Part shown: piece after piece, positions 36,118-44,543 of the stretch
Position numbering within the stretch: the first letter of the stretch is position 1
Layout of the letters: every line of letters begins with the position of its first letter
Source of the DNA: Luteolibacter sp. Y139
GTDB lineage: Bacteria; Verrucomicrobiota; Verrucomicrobiia; Verrucomicrobiales; Akkermansiaceae
Length of the DNA stretch: 64,000 nucleotides
Reading direction: 5' to 3'
Assembly: GCF_038066715.1 (NCBI RefSeq)
Contig: NZ_JBBUKT010000012.1
Span: forward strand, 124,001-188,000
Notes under the pieces: generated by a model
The model's database searches: none
What the model was told of the DNA's origin: nothing
What the model saw: the letters and a program-made list of their open reading frames with translations, nothing else
Translations under genes and position numbers: made by a program

Positions 36118-38439
36118 TCAAGCGCTGTCCTTCTTGTCGCGGTCCTTCTTGTTCTGCCGTTGCTGCGGCTGGCTCTGCTGCTGACGCGGCTGAGCTTGGC
36201 GTTGCTGTGGCTTCGGCTGCGCCTGTTGTTGGCGCGGCTGGATCTGACGCTGCTGAGGCTTCGGTTGGGCCTGTTGCTGACGCGGCTGTGCCTGGCGTTG
36301 CTGGACCTGCGGACGAGCCTGCGGCTGCTGTTGGCGGGGCTGAGCTTGGCGCTGTTGAACCTGCGGCTTCGGAGCGGCCTTCTGTTCCTGACGAGGCTGG
36401 GGCTTCGGCTGGGCGATCCGCTGGACGCTTTGTTCCGGGCGACGTTGTGGGGCCGCGCTGGCTTGATCCTTGTCCTTGCCTTGGCGCTTCTCGGGCTTCA
36501 CCTGAGGTTGGCGCGGCTGGGCTTGGCGCTCGGGCTGGGCCTTCCGTGGTTCAGGAGCGACTTGGCGCTTGGGCTGGACTTCGCGTTGTTGCGGAACTGC
36601 TTTTTCACGCTCTGGCTTCGGTTGGACCTGACGTTCGGGAGCTGCCTTCTCGCGCGGCTGTTGTTTTGGCTGCACCTGGCGTTCGGGAGCTACCTTCTCG
36701 CGTTGTTGCTGCTTCGGCTGAACCTGGCGCTCTGGCGCGGCCTTCTCACGTTCGGGCTTCGGTTGGACTTGGCGTTCAGGAGCCACCTTCTCACGTTCGG
36801 GCTTCGGCTGGATCTGCCGCTCGGGCTTGCCTCCGGTATCCTTTCCGGGAACCCGGCGCTCGCGGTCGTTTTGTGTGACCTTCGGCTCGTTGTTGCCATC
36901 GGCCTTGCCCTTGCCTTGGCCGGCGGGGCCACGGTCAGGCTTCACGCCGTCGCCTTCGGTTTGGCGTTGGACCATGTCACGTCCTTTGCCGCGTCCGGGA
37001 GTGTTGTTACCTCCAGCGGCTGCGACGGCGGCGGCTTCCTTGAGCGCCTTGTTGCCCCGGCCTTCGGGACGCTTCGGCGGAGCTTCCTTCGCCGCAAGCT
37101 GGTCAGCCTGGCGACTCACCACCGGCGAGCGGCGGAGTTTTTCGCGGAAAGCGCCCCCTCTCTTTTCGCCATCACCTTCACGGGCAGCCTTGTCGGCGAT
37201 CGCGGCAACTGGCTTCGCTTCCATATCGCGGCGCTGGCGGCTGAATTCCCGCATCTCCTGACGCTGGGCCACAAACTTTTCGCGGCGGTCCTTGTCGACC
37301 GGGCGGAATTGCTGCACGCGATCCGGGTCCTTCACCAAGCTATCGAAGCTGCGGGCGAAGTTCCGGTTACGGCCGCCTTCCAACCGTTCGTCCCCGAGGG
37401 CGCGCATGGCGGCCCAGGTATGCGGCGGACGGAAGCGTTCGTTGGCGCGGAAGAAGTTGAAGTTGTCTTCGTAGCGGCGCTCCCAGCCACGGTCATTCCG
37501 GTGGTCCCAGCGATTGTAGGCCCAGATCGGGTCATAACCACGATGATGGCGTTGCCAGTCGAAGCCCGAGTAGAAGCCAAGATCGGCATAACGGGGAGCA
37601 TAGTAGTCACCGAAGTAATAGTGGCCACAACGCGGGCGGACGAAAAGGTGATCCGTGAACAAGCTCAGGCTGACCACGATACTAGGAGTATAGTAGTAAC
37701 CCGGATCGCTCCACACATGGCGGCGGTAGTAGACCGGGGCGAACAACACGCCACGGCTCGCCACCGCGTAGTCCCAATAACCGTCGACGAAGACATAACC
37801 GCGCGGGCTATAGTTGTAGCGGGCCGGCACCCACGTCCAATTCTGGCGAAGCGGCAGGTAGTAGCCGGGACGCCAGACATAGCGGCTTTCATTCCACATC
37901 CAGTTACCGGGCACCCATGTCTGATTATCATCGGGAGCAGCGATGTTCGGGCCGCTGTCGATGCTCTTGGGTGGAGCGGTCTGGACATACTCTACTTCAT
38001 CGGTCGTGGTGTCCGCCCAGTAACCCGAGATCCACTGGAAGCCACCGTCATTGAGATCGTTCCAGTAGCCGGGAACCCATTGGCGTTCGGGCGGGATATT
38101 GCGCCAGATGCCGCTGATCCACAGGAAGTCATTCTGGTCATCATCCCACGCCCAGTAGCCTGGGATCCACGTGACATTGTCACCGTCGGGACGCTGGTCG
38201 GGTGGAAGTTCTTCAATCGCTGCGGGCGGGGCGGATTTGACGGTCAGCCCGGCTTCAGCCTCGTAGCTGACAGTCTCCGCGAATGCCTCGTGAACCGGGC
38301 CACGGGTCAGCACTTCGACGTCTTCATTCGCTTGCGCCTGCTCTTCCTGAGCCTGTGCCGTCAATGGCACCACCAAGGAAGCCGTCGCCGTCAGGGCGAA
38401 CAAGCTGCCGAGCATCATCGGAAAGTATTTTGGTTTCAT
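36118..38439 (-). CDS. Exported WxPGYW-repeat protein with long Pro/Gln/Arg/Lys-rich tail
   Basis: 773 residues from the ATG at 38439, which has a strong ribosome site (AAAGGAG) and a signal peptide ending TAQAQ. Residues about 75-260 carry repeats of the form WIPGYWAWDD, WVPGYWNDL, WISGYWADT and WVPGNWMWN. This is the YXWGXW/WxxGxW repeat type seen in Verrucomicrobia and Planctomycetes. A Tyr/Arg-rich middle part follows (YYRRHVWSDPGYYY). From about residue 440 the chain is very basic and low complexity. The last 230 residues repeat units such as APERQVQPKPEREKA and QRQAQPRQQQ. It is probably periplasmic or surface bound and may bind polyanions, but no function is known. It is monocistronic with a clear terminator. 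Confidence 0.85.
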   Translation of the reverse strand: MKPKYFPMMLGSLFALTATASLVVPLTAQAQEEQAQANEDVEVLTRGPVHEAFAETVSYEAEAGLTVKSAPPAAIEELPPDQRPDGDNVTWIPGYWAWDDDQNDFLWISGIWRNIPPERQWVPGYWNDLNDGGFQWISGYWADTTTDEVEYVQTAPPKSIDSGPNIAAPDDNQTWVPGNWMWNESRYVWRPGYYLPLRQNWTWVPARYNYSPRGYVFVDGYWDYAVASRGVLFAPVYYRRHVWSDPGYYYTPSIVVSLSLFTDHLFVRPRCGHYYFGDYYAPRYADLGFYSGFDWQRHHRGYDPIWAYNRWDHRNDRGWERRYEDNFNFFRANERFRPPHTWAAMRALGDERLEGGRNRNFARSFDSLVKDPDRVQQFRPVDKDRREKFVAQRQEMREFSRQRRDMEAKPVAAIADKAAREGDGEKRGGAFREKLRRSPVVSRQADQLAAKEAPPKRPEGRGNKALKEAAAVAAAGGNNTPGRGKGRDMVQRQTEGDGVKPDRGPAGQGKGKADGNNEPKVTQNDRERRVPGKDTGGKPERQIQPKPEREKVAPERQVQPKPEREKAAPERQVQPKQQQREKVAPERQVQPKQQPREKAAPERQVQPKPEREKAVPQQREVQPKRQVAPEPRKAQPERQAQPRQPQVKPEKRQGKDKDQASAAPQRRPEQSVQRIAQPKPQPRQEQKAAPKPQVQQRQAQPRQQQPQARPQVQQRQAQPRQQQAQPKPQQRQIQPRQQQAQPKPQQRQAQPRQQQSQPQQRQNKKDRDKKDSA
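36160..36850. repeat. Low-complexity tandem repeats inside the WxPGYW gene
   Basis: DNA coding for the Gln/Pro/Arg/Lys tail, with short imperfect repeats such as TTGGCGTTGCTG and CTTCGGTTGGACTTG. Two unit types are visible: a 10-residue QRQAQPRQQQ type at the 3' end and a 15-residue APERQVQPKPEREKA type before it. The array is prone to length change by slippage. Confidence 0.7.
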
Positions 38440-38659
38440 GATTTCTCCTTTGGTAAGGGTAATGTCACCGGGGCTGACGGGACCCGGCGGCAGTTCATTC
38501 AATCGCATTTTTCCGGCCAGCCGCTAATTCAGGCTGAAAACCCCTGCCTGTCAGTGACCTGCGGCATCAGGAGCCGCTGGAAAAATTTCTCGCCAGCATG
38601 CAAAGCTGGCAGAGAGGGATTGCCAGATGCAACGCTCCCAAGCGTCTCCCGAGAGGCTT

Positions 38660-39436
38660 TCAGCGCTCCGGCACGCGCCGCATGAGGTAACCGTCCGGTG
38701 CCATCATCGCGTCGAGCGAGCTCAAATACGCGGGGATGAAGTTGCAGTAGTTGCGCAACGAGCCGTCGCCTAACAGATCCTGCCCGCTCGCGGTGCCAAT
38801 CAGCGCGGGCTCACCGTTAGAAAGCATGAAGACCGGGCAGCCCGAGTCGCCGCTCTCGTAGGTGCAAGCGCTCCGCTTCCCGAAGTCGAAAAAGGCGAAC
38901 CGCGTCGTGTCGAACCCCGGGTCATTCTCCAGCGTCGTGAATCCCTGCAGGTTCGTCTTGGCCGCCTCACCGGCTTGGCCGAAGACAAGCATCGGGCGTC
39001 CCCGGTAGCGGGCCTCCGTTTTGAGAACCAACACGGGAAACGGCTCGATGGCGGGATTGATCTCCTCGGCGAAGGTTCCGAGCATGAGGTCGGTCGGCTG
39101 CCCGTCGGCATTCGGCACAGCCGCCACGGAAGCGACCGTTCCGAAAAAGGGAGTCCCATCGGCAGCGATGAATTCGATCCGCCAGCCAACCTCCGGCGGA
39201 TGATGAGTCGCGCAGACGAAATGAAGGGGGGACACCAGCGTCACGTGGCGCTCCCAGGCATCCGGCTGATCCGGAAAACCGACGCCGCTGAACCGGGCCG
39301 CTGACGGCTTGAACGCAGGATTCAACGCTGCCTCATCTCCCGTCCAGACCAGCCAATCATTCGCACGCGGCTTGTAATTCCGGATCTCCAGGGCACGGGA
39401 AATCGGAATGAGGGCGAGCGAAAGCATCGCCGCCAT
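38660..39436 (-). CDS. Exported trypsin-like (PA-clan) serine protease-like protein
   Basis: 258 residues from the ATG at 39436, chosen because it gives a signal peptide (MLSLALIPISRALE); further upstream starts are possible. CATHHPP near 75 resembles the catalytic-histidine block, and ESGDSGCPVF near 207 matches the GDSGxP nucleophile motif of chymotrypsin-like proteases. A final IPAYLSSLDAM helix is also family-like. The Asp of the triad is not obvious, so activity is uncertain. Similar proteins in Verrucomicrobia are annotated only as hypothetical. It is divergent from the VOC gene. Confidence 0.6.
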   Translation of the reverse strand: MAAMLSLALIPISRALEIRNYKPRANDWLVWTGDEAALNPAFKPSAARFSGVGFPDQPDAWERHVTLVSPLHFVCATHHPPEVGWRIEFIAADGTPFFGTVASVAAVPNADGQPTDLMLGTFAEEINPAIEPFPVLVLKTEARYRGRPMLVFGQAGEAAKTNLQGFTTLENDPGFDTTRFAFFDFGKRSACTYESGDSGCPVFMLSNGEPALIGTASGQDLLGDGSLRNYCNFIPAYLSSLDAMMAPDGYLMRRVPER

Positions 39437-39556
39437 GGCAGTGACCCGGCTTGGGGAGGGGAAAGTCACGCGCGCCTGATAGTCGGGATGGGGCCGCTTG
39501 ACGAGCCCAAGATGAGGGGAGTGGACGGAAGGCCCGCCTTCTCCCATGATCCCGCC

Positions 39557-39904
39557 GTGAAGGTCGAAAAAGTGAAGTACGTCCTATGGGCCGCCGATTG
39601 GCAGCGCTGCCTGGGTTTCTATCGCGAGCTCTTCGGCGGAGTCGTGAGCTTCGAATCCGAGGTGTGGAGCGAGATCGTGGTCGCCGGTGCCACGCTCGGC
39701 ATCCACGGCGGCGGCGAGGGGAAGCGGACGTGGACGGGGCTTTCCTTCCAGCTCGATGACCTGCGGGCAGGCATCGCCAGACTACAGGAATGCGGCGGCA
39801 CCCTGGCCCGCGAGCCGGAAGACACTCCGGAAGATCCCCTTCATCTGGCCATGTGCATCGATCCCGAGGGGAACGAATTCATGATGACCCAGCGGAGGCA
39901 TTGA
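39557..39904 (+). CDS. Glyoxalase/bleomycin-resistance (VOC) family protein
   Basis: 115 residues from the GTG at 39557, giving the usual VOC start KVEKVKYVLWAADWQRCLGFYRELFG; an ATG at 39488 would add an unlikely leader. The fold repeats beta-alpha-beta-beta-beta units: LGIHGGGEG in the middle and HLAMCIDPEGNEFMM at the end. The latter carries the conserved Glu metal ligand seen in lyases and dioxygenases. The reaction is unknown. Its 3' end overlaps the last 26 bp of the convergent radical SAM gene. Confidence 0.75.
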   Translation: MKVEKVKYVLWAADWQRCLGFYRELFGGVVSFESEVWSEIVVAGATLGIHGGGEGKRTWTGLSFQLDDLRAGIARLQECGGTLAREPEDTPEDPLHLAMCIDPEGNEFMMTQRRH

Positions 39905-40757
39905 AAGACGCGGGGATCCGCTCCAGCAGCCCCTCGCCATAGATGCGGTCCAGCTTGAGTTCCGCGAGGTTCGCGTAGCCGATGTGGCACCTGCAGACGG
40001 CATTCGGGCAAGACCGGGGGCGAAGCTTTTCCGCGAAATCGACGTCGTGGATATTGCCGAAGGACCGGTCGATGAAATGGCAGCGGCGCGCGTGGCCATC
40101 ACCATCCACGGTGAAGCTGGTGTGACCGGCACGGCACGCTTTTCCTTGGCTGAGATGATTGCGGAGATTCACCGGGAAATGCGGGTCGATCCTGCTCAGG
40201 AACTCCACGTGTTCATCGCCGTAGTAGCGCGGATGCTTCTTGATCGCATTCACCCACAGGTAGGTATCGTCCGGTAGCAGTCCGCGTAGCTCCGTGATCA
40301 CCGGGAAATGTTCCTTCACCCCCACGGTGCCGACACTATGTCGAATGCCGAGTCGCCGGAGCTGGCGGATCTTCGCCGCGAACTTCTCCACCTTGGTCTC
40401 GGTGGGGTGGAAAGTGCACCACAAGGCGAGGGTTTCCCTGTCTGCATCTTCCAGCCACTTCAGGTTTCCCGCGAGATTCGTCTGGATCGCGGCACGACGG
40501 ACGTGGGGCATGCTGCCCAGCCGCAACAATGCCTGCTGATATGCGCGGTGAATCAGCGCCTCTCCCCACGGCGTGAAGAGCACGCCGATCTCGCGCGGCG
40601 CCTGGCATTCAATCCAGTCGATGAAGCGGACAAGCTTCTCCGCATCGTCGCGCAGCTCGGCGATGGTGTTCCGGGTCTTCGCGAAGGGACAGTATCCGCA
40701 GGCGTAGTTGCAGCTCGAAAGCGGCCCGCGGTAGAGGATGTCCCAGCGATCTTCCAT
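39879..40757 (-). CDS. STM4011-family radical SAM protein
   Basis: 292 residues. The radical SAM cluster motif is CNYACGYC near residue 16, binding the 4Fe-4S cluster that cleaves S-adenosylmethionine. A second cysteine set in the C-terminal third (CRAGH, RRCHF, CPNAVCRC) suggests an auxiliary iron-sulfur centre. RGPLSSCNYACGYCPFAK and its place next to STM4012- and STM4013-type genes identify the NCBI family named after Salmonella STM4011. To my knowledge no activity is known for it. It is last of four minus-strand genes, 9 bp after the STM4012 gene. The cysteine-rich end resembles peptide-modifying radical SAM enzymes, so a peptide substrate is possible but unproven. Confidence 0.85.
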   Translation of the reverse strand: MEDRWDILYRGPLSSCNYACGYCPFAKTRNTIAELRDDAEKLVRFIDWIECQAPREIGVLFTPWGEALIHRAYQQALLRLGSMPHVRRAAIQTNLAGNLKWLEDADRETLALWCTFHPTETKVEKFAAKIRQLRRLGIRHSVGTVGVKEHFPVITELRGLLPDDTYLWVNAIKKHPRYYGDEHVEFLSRIDPHFPVNLRNHLSQGKACRAGHTSFTVDGDGHARRCHFIDRSFGNIHDVDFAEKLRPRSCPNAVCRCHIGYANLAELKLDRIYGEGLLERIPASFNASAGSS

Positions 40758-40766
40758 CGGCGTGAG

Positions 40767-42089
40767 TCAGACGAGTTCGTATTCCTCCATGCGACTGGCG
40801 ATGGCATCCGAGTAAAGCCACGGGCCGATCGTGTCGGCGCGTTCGAGGCCGTACTTCGTGAGCCGGAAAACACCGTCCTCCCGGATGGCGAGACCGTGAT
40901 CCAACAGCTCTGCCAGTGCTGGAAAGTCGCTCGTCCATGGCAGGCCGGCCCATGTTTCGTAGGCACGCTCGTCGAGTCCGTCTGCCCGCAGCAGCGACTT
41001 GATCAGATAGCGGCGCTTCTGTTCGGCGGCATCGAGTTCGCAGCCATACCACGCGAATCCATGATCACTGGCAGGGCGGGACACGAAATCATCCAGGATT
41101 GCCTCAATTCCTGCCCGGCCGACCGCGTACTCGGTGCAGTAGTGGACTCGCCGCGTGTAGGACCGCGCGCCTGCACCAAAGCCAATCATACCGTCCTCCT
41201 GGCAACAGTAGCTGGCGCCACCATCGCCCTCGACCGGACTCGACTCGTGGCGGAACAGCCGCAGCGAGATCTGCCGGTAGCCGCGTTCCAACAGGAAATC
41301 ACGGGCCTGACGAAATCGCTCAAGCCGGCGGTCGGAGGGATCTCGGCCCTTTCTTCCCAAGCCCGTGAGCGGCCGCACGTAGAGGGGATAGAGGAAAATT
41401 TCCTGCGGCTGGTAGTGCACCGCTTGCTCAAGTGATTCCCGCCAGGAGCCCGCGGTCTGGCCTTCGATTCCGTAGATCAAGTCCACGTTCACGACCGGGA
41501 AGCCCGCGGCGGCAAGTCGCTCCAATGCGGCATGAAGCACCGCCGGCTTCTGCGGCCGGCCGAGCGCGCGGGTTTCGCTCTCCACGAAGCTCTGCACGCC
41601 GATGCTCGCCCGCGTGACGCCCTGTTCGAGGAGCTGTGCGATCTTCTCCGGCTCTGCCGTCGCTGGTGAAAGCTCGCACGACAGCGGGATGCCACGCGGC
41701 AAGCTGCCGGCCTTCCGCAGCATCGCAAACACCCGGTCCATCTCATCGATGGTGAGAAAGGTCGGTGTGCCTCCGCCAATCGCGCCGCGGGCGTAGCGAT
41801 GGCTGCCCAAAGCCTCGGCCGTCACGTCGATCTGGCGCTCCAATGCATCAAGATACCGCGCGACCTTTCCTTCCCGCGGATTGACCGTCGTGAAGAGATT
41901 GCAGAAGCCGCAGCGCATCTCGCAGAAGGGCAGATGCAGGTAGAGAAAGAGGGCCTGCTTGTCTTCGTCCGCCCACAAGTCGCGAAGCGGCAGCGGCGTG
42001 TCAAAGTGCCGGTACGCGGTCTTGTGTGGATAAGCGTATGCGTATCCTTGGAAGGGGTCGTCCTGCAGGCGTTCGCGCAGCGTCAGCAT
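40767..42089 (-). CDS. STM4012-family radical SAM protein (coproporphyrinogen-oxidase-like)
   Basis: 440 residues. The radical SAM motif CEMRCGFC (near 56-63) sits in LHLPFCEMRCGFCNLF. GGGTPTFL, GVQSFVE and NVDLIYGIEGQT follow, the pattern of HemN/HemW-type enzymes that bind two SAM molecules. The C-terminal part (about 350-440) is a HemN-like winged-helix region. Despite this resemblance it belongs to the STM4012 set because of its neighbours and its N-terminus (DPFQGYAYAYPHKTAYR). It is probably not a heme enzyme. It lies 9 bp after the hydrolase gene and 9 bp before the second radical SAM gene, so one transcript is very likely. Confidence 0.86.
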   Translation of the reverse strand: MLTLRERLQDDPFQGYAYAYPHKTAYRHFDTPLPLRDLWADEDKQALFLYLHLPFCEMRCGFCNLFTTVNPREGKVARYLDALERQIDVTAEALGSHRYARGAIGGGTPTFLTIDEMDRVFAMLRKAGSLPRGIPLSCELSPATAEPEKIAQLLEQGVTRASIGVQSFVESETRALGRPQKPAVLHAALERLAAAGFPVVNVDLIYGIEGQTAGSWRESLEQAVHYQPQEIFLYPLYVRPLTGLGRKGRDPSDRRLERFRQARDFLLERGYRQISLRLFRHESSPVEGDGGASYCCQEDGMIGFGAGARSYTRRVHYCTEYAVGRAGIEAILDDFVSRPASDHGFAWYGCELDAAEQKRRYLIKSLLRADGLDERAYETWAGLPWTSDFPALAELLDHGLAIREDGVFRLTKYGLERADTIGPWLYSDAIASRMEEYELV

Positions 42090-42098
42090 CGTTTGGGG

Positions 42099-42905
42099 TC
42101 AGACAGGCGTGAGCATGGTGGCGGCATAGGGCACCGTGTAAACATCGGGATGCCCCACGCGATGGCCATGAAAGCCATCCTCGCCGTAAAGCGTGCCGTG
42201 ATCCGAGAACGCGAGCAAGTGCGCCGGGCCCCGCCGGTCAAGCGCGGCCGCCAGCACCGGCAGACAGGCATCCACATGACGCAACGCGGCGGCATGCGTC
42301 TCTAGATCGTCGTCCTTCTTTCCCGGAAGGTAGTGGCGGTTCGGCCGGTGGATCGCGCTGAGATTGAGGAAGAGGAAGACCCGCTGGTCCCGGGGAATTT
42401 CCCCGAGGCGCTGCGCCGCCAGCGCGAACTGCTCCTCCGCCGACGTTTTCGACGTCACTCCGGTCTTTGAAGACCAATTGCTCTCCATGAAGAATCCCGG
42501 CAACACACGGCTCAGCGGAGTGCGCTTGTTGAAAAATCCCACCCCTCCGATGCACAGCGTGTGATAGCCGCGCGCCGCGAGTCCCGAAACGACGTCCGGA
42601 CCATCCAGCACGCAAGTCGCCGGCCCCGTGGTCTTGCTACCCGCGAAGCGCACCGCAAACAGCCGGTCCGCCTCTGCCCGCGGATCCGCCGGAGTCGGCA
42701 GAAAGCCCGCGAAGAAGGCCTGATGCGCCGGATAGGTGAAGCTCGCCGGTGAGTGACGTTTTTGCCATCCATCCGGAAACCACGCCGCAAGGTTCGGCGT
42801 GCGGCCTTCCCGCATCTCACGGTCCGCCACATCATGGCGCAGTGAATCCAACACGATCCACACGAGGTCGTGACTGCCGACGATGCGGTTCATGTCGATC
42901 TTCAT
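42099..42905 (-). CDS. STM4013-family hydrolase (alkaline-phosphatase/sulfatase fold)
   Basis: 268 residues, short for this superfamily. VWIVLDSLRHDVA near 15-27 supplies the first metal-binding Asp. FSDHGTLYGEDGFHGHRVGH in the last quarter supplies the DH and H metal ligands. The central part (SPASFTYPAHQAFFAGFLPT) holds the Ser/Thr nucleophile region. The family is named after Salmonella STM4013/SEN3800. It could hydrolyse or transfer a phosphate or sulfate ester on the pathway's product. Its ATG overlaps the stop of the HAD gene (ATGA) and 9 bp separate it from the STM4012 gene. Confidence 0.85.
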   Translation of the reverse strand: MKIDMNRIVGSHDLVWIVLDSLRHDVADREMREGRTPNLAAWFPDGWQKRHSPASFTYPAHQAFFAGFLPTPADPRAEADRLFAVRFAGSKTTGPATCVLDGPDVVSGLAARGYHTLCIGGVGFFNKRTPLSRVLPGFFMESNWSSKTGVTSKTSAEEQFALAAQRLGEIPRDQRVFLFLNLSAIHRPNRHYLPGKKDDDLETHAAALRHVDACLPVLAAALDRRGPAHLLAFSDHGTLYGEDGFHGHRVGHPDVYTVPYAATMLTPV

Positions 42906-43576
42906 GCGTGAGCAGCGAGGAGCATTGGCAATTCGGCCATCGATTCAATGGTGGCGCCTTCGCAGTCGCCAGTACGTCCCGGACGTTTCAGGCGACAGGT
43001 CATCATCCCGGCTGCCGCCGCGCCCGCGATATCGCGCACCGGATCGTCGCCGACGAACAGGATCTCACCGGGTCTACAATCCAGACGCGAGGCCAGAAGG
43101 AGAAAGGCCCGCGGGTCGGGCTTCTCCAGCTGGATCCCTCCGGAAAAAAGACGGCAGCACTTGTCAAAATAACCCGCAGCTCCGCACGCGCGCAATTTCG
43201 CCATCTGCATGCCCGGCGAGCCATTGCTCAGAAGCCCAAGCGGCAGCCCCGACTCCCGAAGTCGATCCAGCACGTGAAGAACCGCTGGATCCGGAGTGAC
43301 GTGCAAAGGAAACGCGCGCTGAAAATGACGCGCGGATGACGGCCCATTGCCACCCGGCCCTCCAAACCGGCTCGCCAACCACCCGAAGAACTCCTCCCGC
43401 GGTGCCTGCCCGTCCTGATCTACCTTCCAGGCATCTTCCGGATTCACCGCCGAAGAGCTCCACTCATCTAACAAACGTGCCAGCGCCATGCGCCGGTCAA
43501 ACAGCGTGTCGTCCAAATCGAACGCCACCGCCCTGATCGGGAAACCGAATCGCAACCCGGAAATGTTTGCCACCAC
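42902..43576 (-). CDS. HAD-family phosphatase
   Basis: 224 residues from a GTG start. VAFDLDDTLFD is HAD motif I with the nucleophile Asp; LLSNGSPGMQM is motif II, and LFVGDDPVRDIAGAAAAGM holds motif IV. It belongs to subfamily I with a helical cap, like phosphoglycolate or haloacid dehalogenase-type enzymes. HAD genes are not, as I recall, a fixed part of the STM401x set. It is coupled by ATGA to the STM4013-type gene and leads the minus-strand arm, so a dephosphorylation step in the pathway or substrate repair is plausible. Confidence 0.85.
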   Translation of the reverse strand: MVANISGLRFGFPIRAVAFDLDDTLFDRRMALARLLDEWSSSAVNPEDAWKVDQDGQAPREEFFGWLASRFGGPGGNGPSSARHFQRAFPLHVTPDPAVLHVLDRLRESGLPLGLLSNGSPGMQMAKLRACGAAGYFDKCCRLFSGGIQLEKPDPRAFLLLASRLDCRPGEILFVGDDPVRDIAGAAAAGMMTCRLKRPGRTGDCEGATIESMAELPMLLAAHA

Positions 43577-43591
43577 GAGGCCGAACGGCTA

Positions 43592-43612
43592 GCAGCTTCG
43601 ATCCAAAGCTGC
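43592..43612. promoter_or_regulatory. Inverted repeat in the divergent promoter of the STM401x cluster
   Basis: GCAGCTT (43592-43598) and AAGCTGC (43606-43612) with a 7-bp spacer lie in the 52-bp gap between the divergent HAD and LRR genes. It is the only symmetric element there and could be an operator controlling both arms. Confidence 0.4.
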
Positions 43613-43628
43613 ACGCACGTTTCCCATC

Positions 43629-44543
43629 ATGATCGACGATCACCTCAAGGAATGGTTCGGCCAAAAGGTCGAAGATTACCAACCGGGCGCCGGCTACGGG
43701 CTGTCCATCCCTCGCTTCGGCTACTCCTATGACGATGAGGATGCCTTCTCTCCGGAGATCGTGGCGACATATCTCGCCGACCCGCGTGCTGCCACCATCA
43801 AGGCGCTCGTCTTCGGCATGCCGGGAGAATCCGGCGAGTCCTTCCAAGCCATCATCCGCATCCTGGTGGATCATGCGGGCAAGCTGCCCGCGCTGCGCGG
43901 GATTTTCCTCGGTGACATCGAGCAGGAGGAAAACGAAATGTCATGGATCGAGCAGGGTGACATCGGCCTGATCCTTGCCGCCTTCCCGAATCTGGAAGAG
44001 CTGCGCGTGCGTGGCCAGTCATCGCTGGAACTCAGCCCGTGCAAGAATGAAGGATTGAAGCGCTTGACCATCGAAACCGGTGGCATGCCCACCGCGGTGC
44101 TGCACAATCTCGCCCGCTGTTCCTTCCCGAACCTCGAACACCTGGAGCTGTGGCTCGGCGACGATGGCTACGGCTGGGAAGGTGACCTGGATGACGTGCT
44201 GCCGGCGATCGAGCCCGCACTCTTCCCCAAGCTCAAGTCGCTCGGCATCCGCAACAGCTTGATCGCCGATGAACTCGCGGAGGCGATGACGAATGCCCCG
44301 GTCTTGGGGCAATTGGAAGCACTCGATCTTTCGCTCGGCACGATGACCGACAAGGGGGCCGAGGCGCTGATCGCGTCCGGGAAGGTTCGCAATCTCAAGT
44401 CGCTCAACCTTCACCGGAACTATCTGACCGATGCGACCATCGCACGGCTCCAGGGGCTGGGTCCGAAGGTCGATGTCGGTGCCCAGGAAAAGCCGGACGA
44501 TTGGGACGGCGAACCCCATTACTACGTGGCAGTGGGGGAATGA
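43629..44543 (+). CDS. STM4015-family leucine-rich repeat protein
   Basis: 304 residues, cytoplasmic, without a signal peptide. After about 60 residues with DHLKEWFGQKVEDY, leucine-rich repeats follow with units such as FPNLEELRVRG, FPNLEHLELWLGD, FPKLKSLGIRN, LGQLEALDLSLG and VRNLKSLNLHRN (about 115-280). This is the protein-binding member of the STM401x set. It may hold a partner or substrate protein for the modifying enzymes. It is first of the plus arm, divergent from the HAD gene, and joined to the ATP-grasp gene by an ATGA overlap. Confidence 0.84.
   Translation: MIDDHLKEWFGQKVEDYQPGAGYGLSIPRFGYSYDDEDAFSPEIVATYLADPRAATIKALVFGMPGESGESFQAIIRILVDHAGKLPALRGIFLGDIEQEENEMSWIEQGDIGLILAAFPNLEELRVRGQSSLELSPCKNEGLKRLTIETGGMPTAVLHNLARCSFPNLEHLELWLGDDGYGWEGDLDDVLPAIEPALFPKLKSLGIRNSLIADELAEAMTNAPVLGQLEALDLSLGTMTDKGAEALIASGKVRNLKSLNLHRNYLTDATIARLQGLGPKVDVGAQEKPDDWDGEPHYYVAVGE

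Noticed and set aside
36160-38685. Long open frame of about 841 codons on the plus strand
   Set aside because: It is antisense to the WxPGYW/Q-rich gene. Its Leu/Arg-rich composition follows from the CAG/CCG repeats on the other strand, and the minus frame has a signal peptide, ribosome site and terminator.
40767-42089. HemN/HemW coproporphyrinogen oxidase
   Set aside because: The motifs are similar, but the neighbours and the N-terminus fit the STM4012 family and no other heme gene is near.
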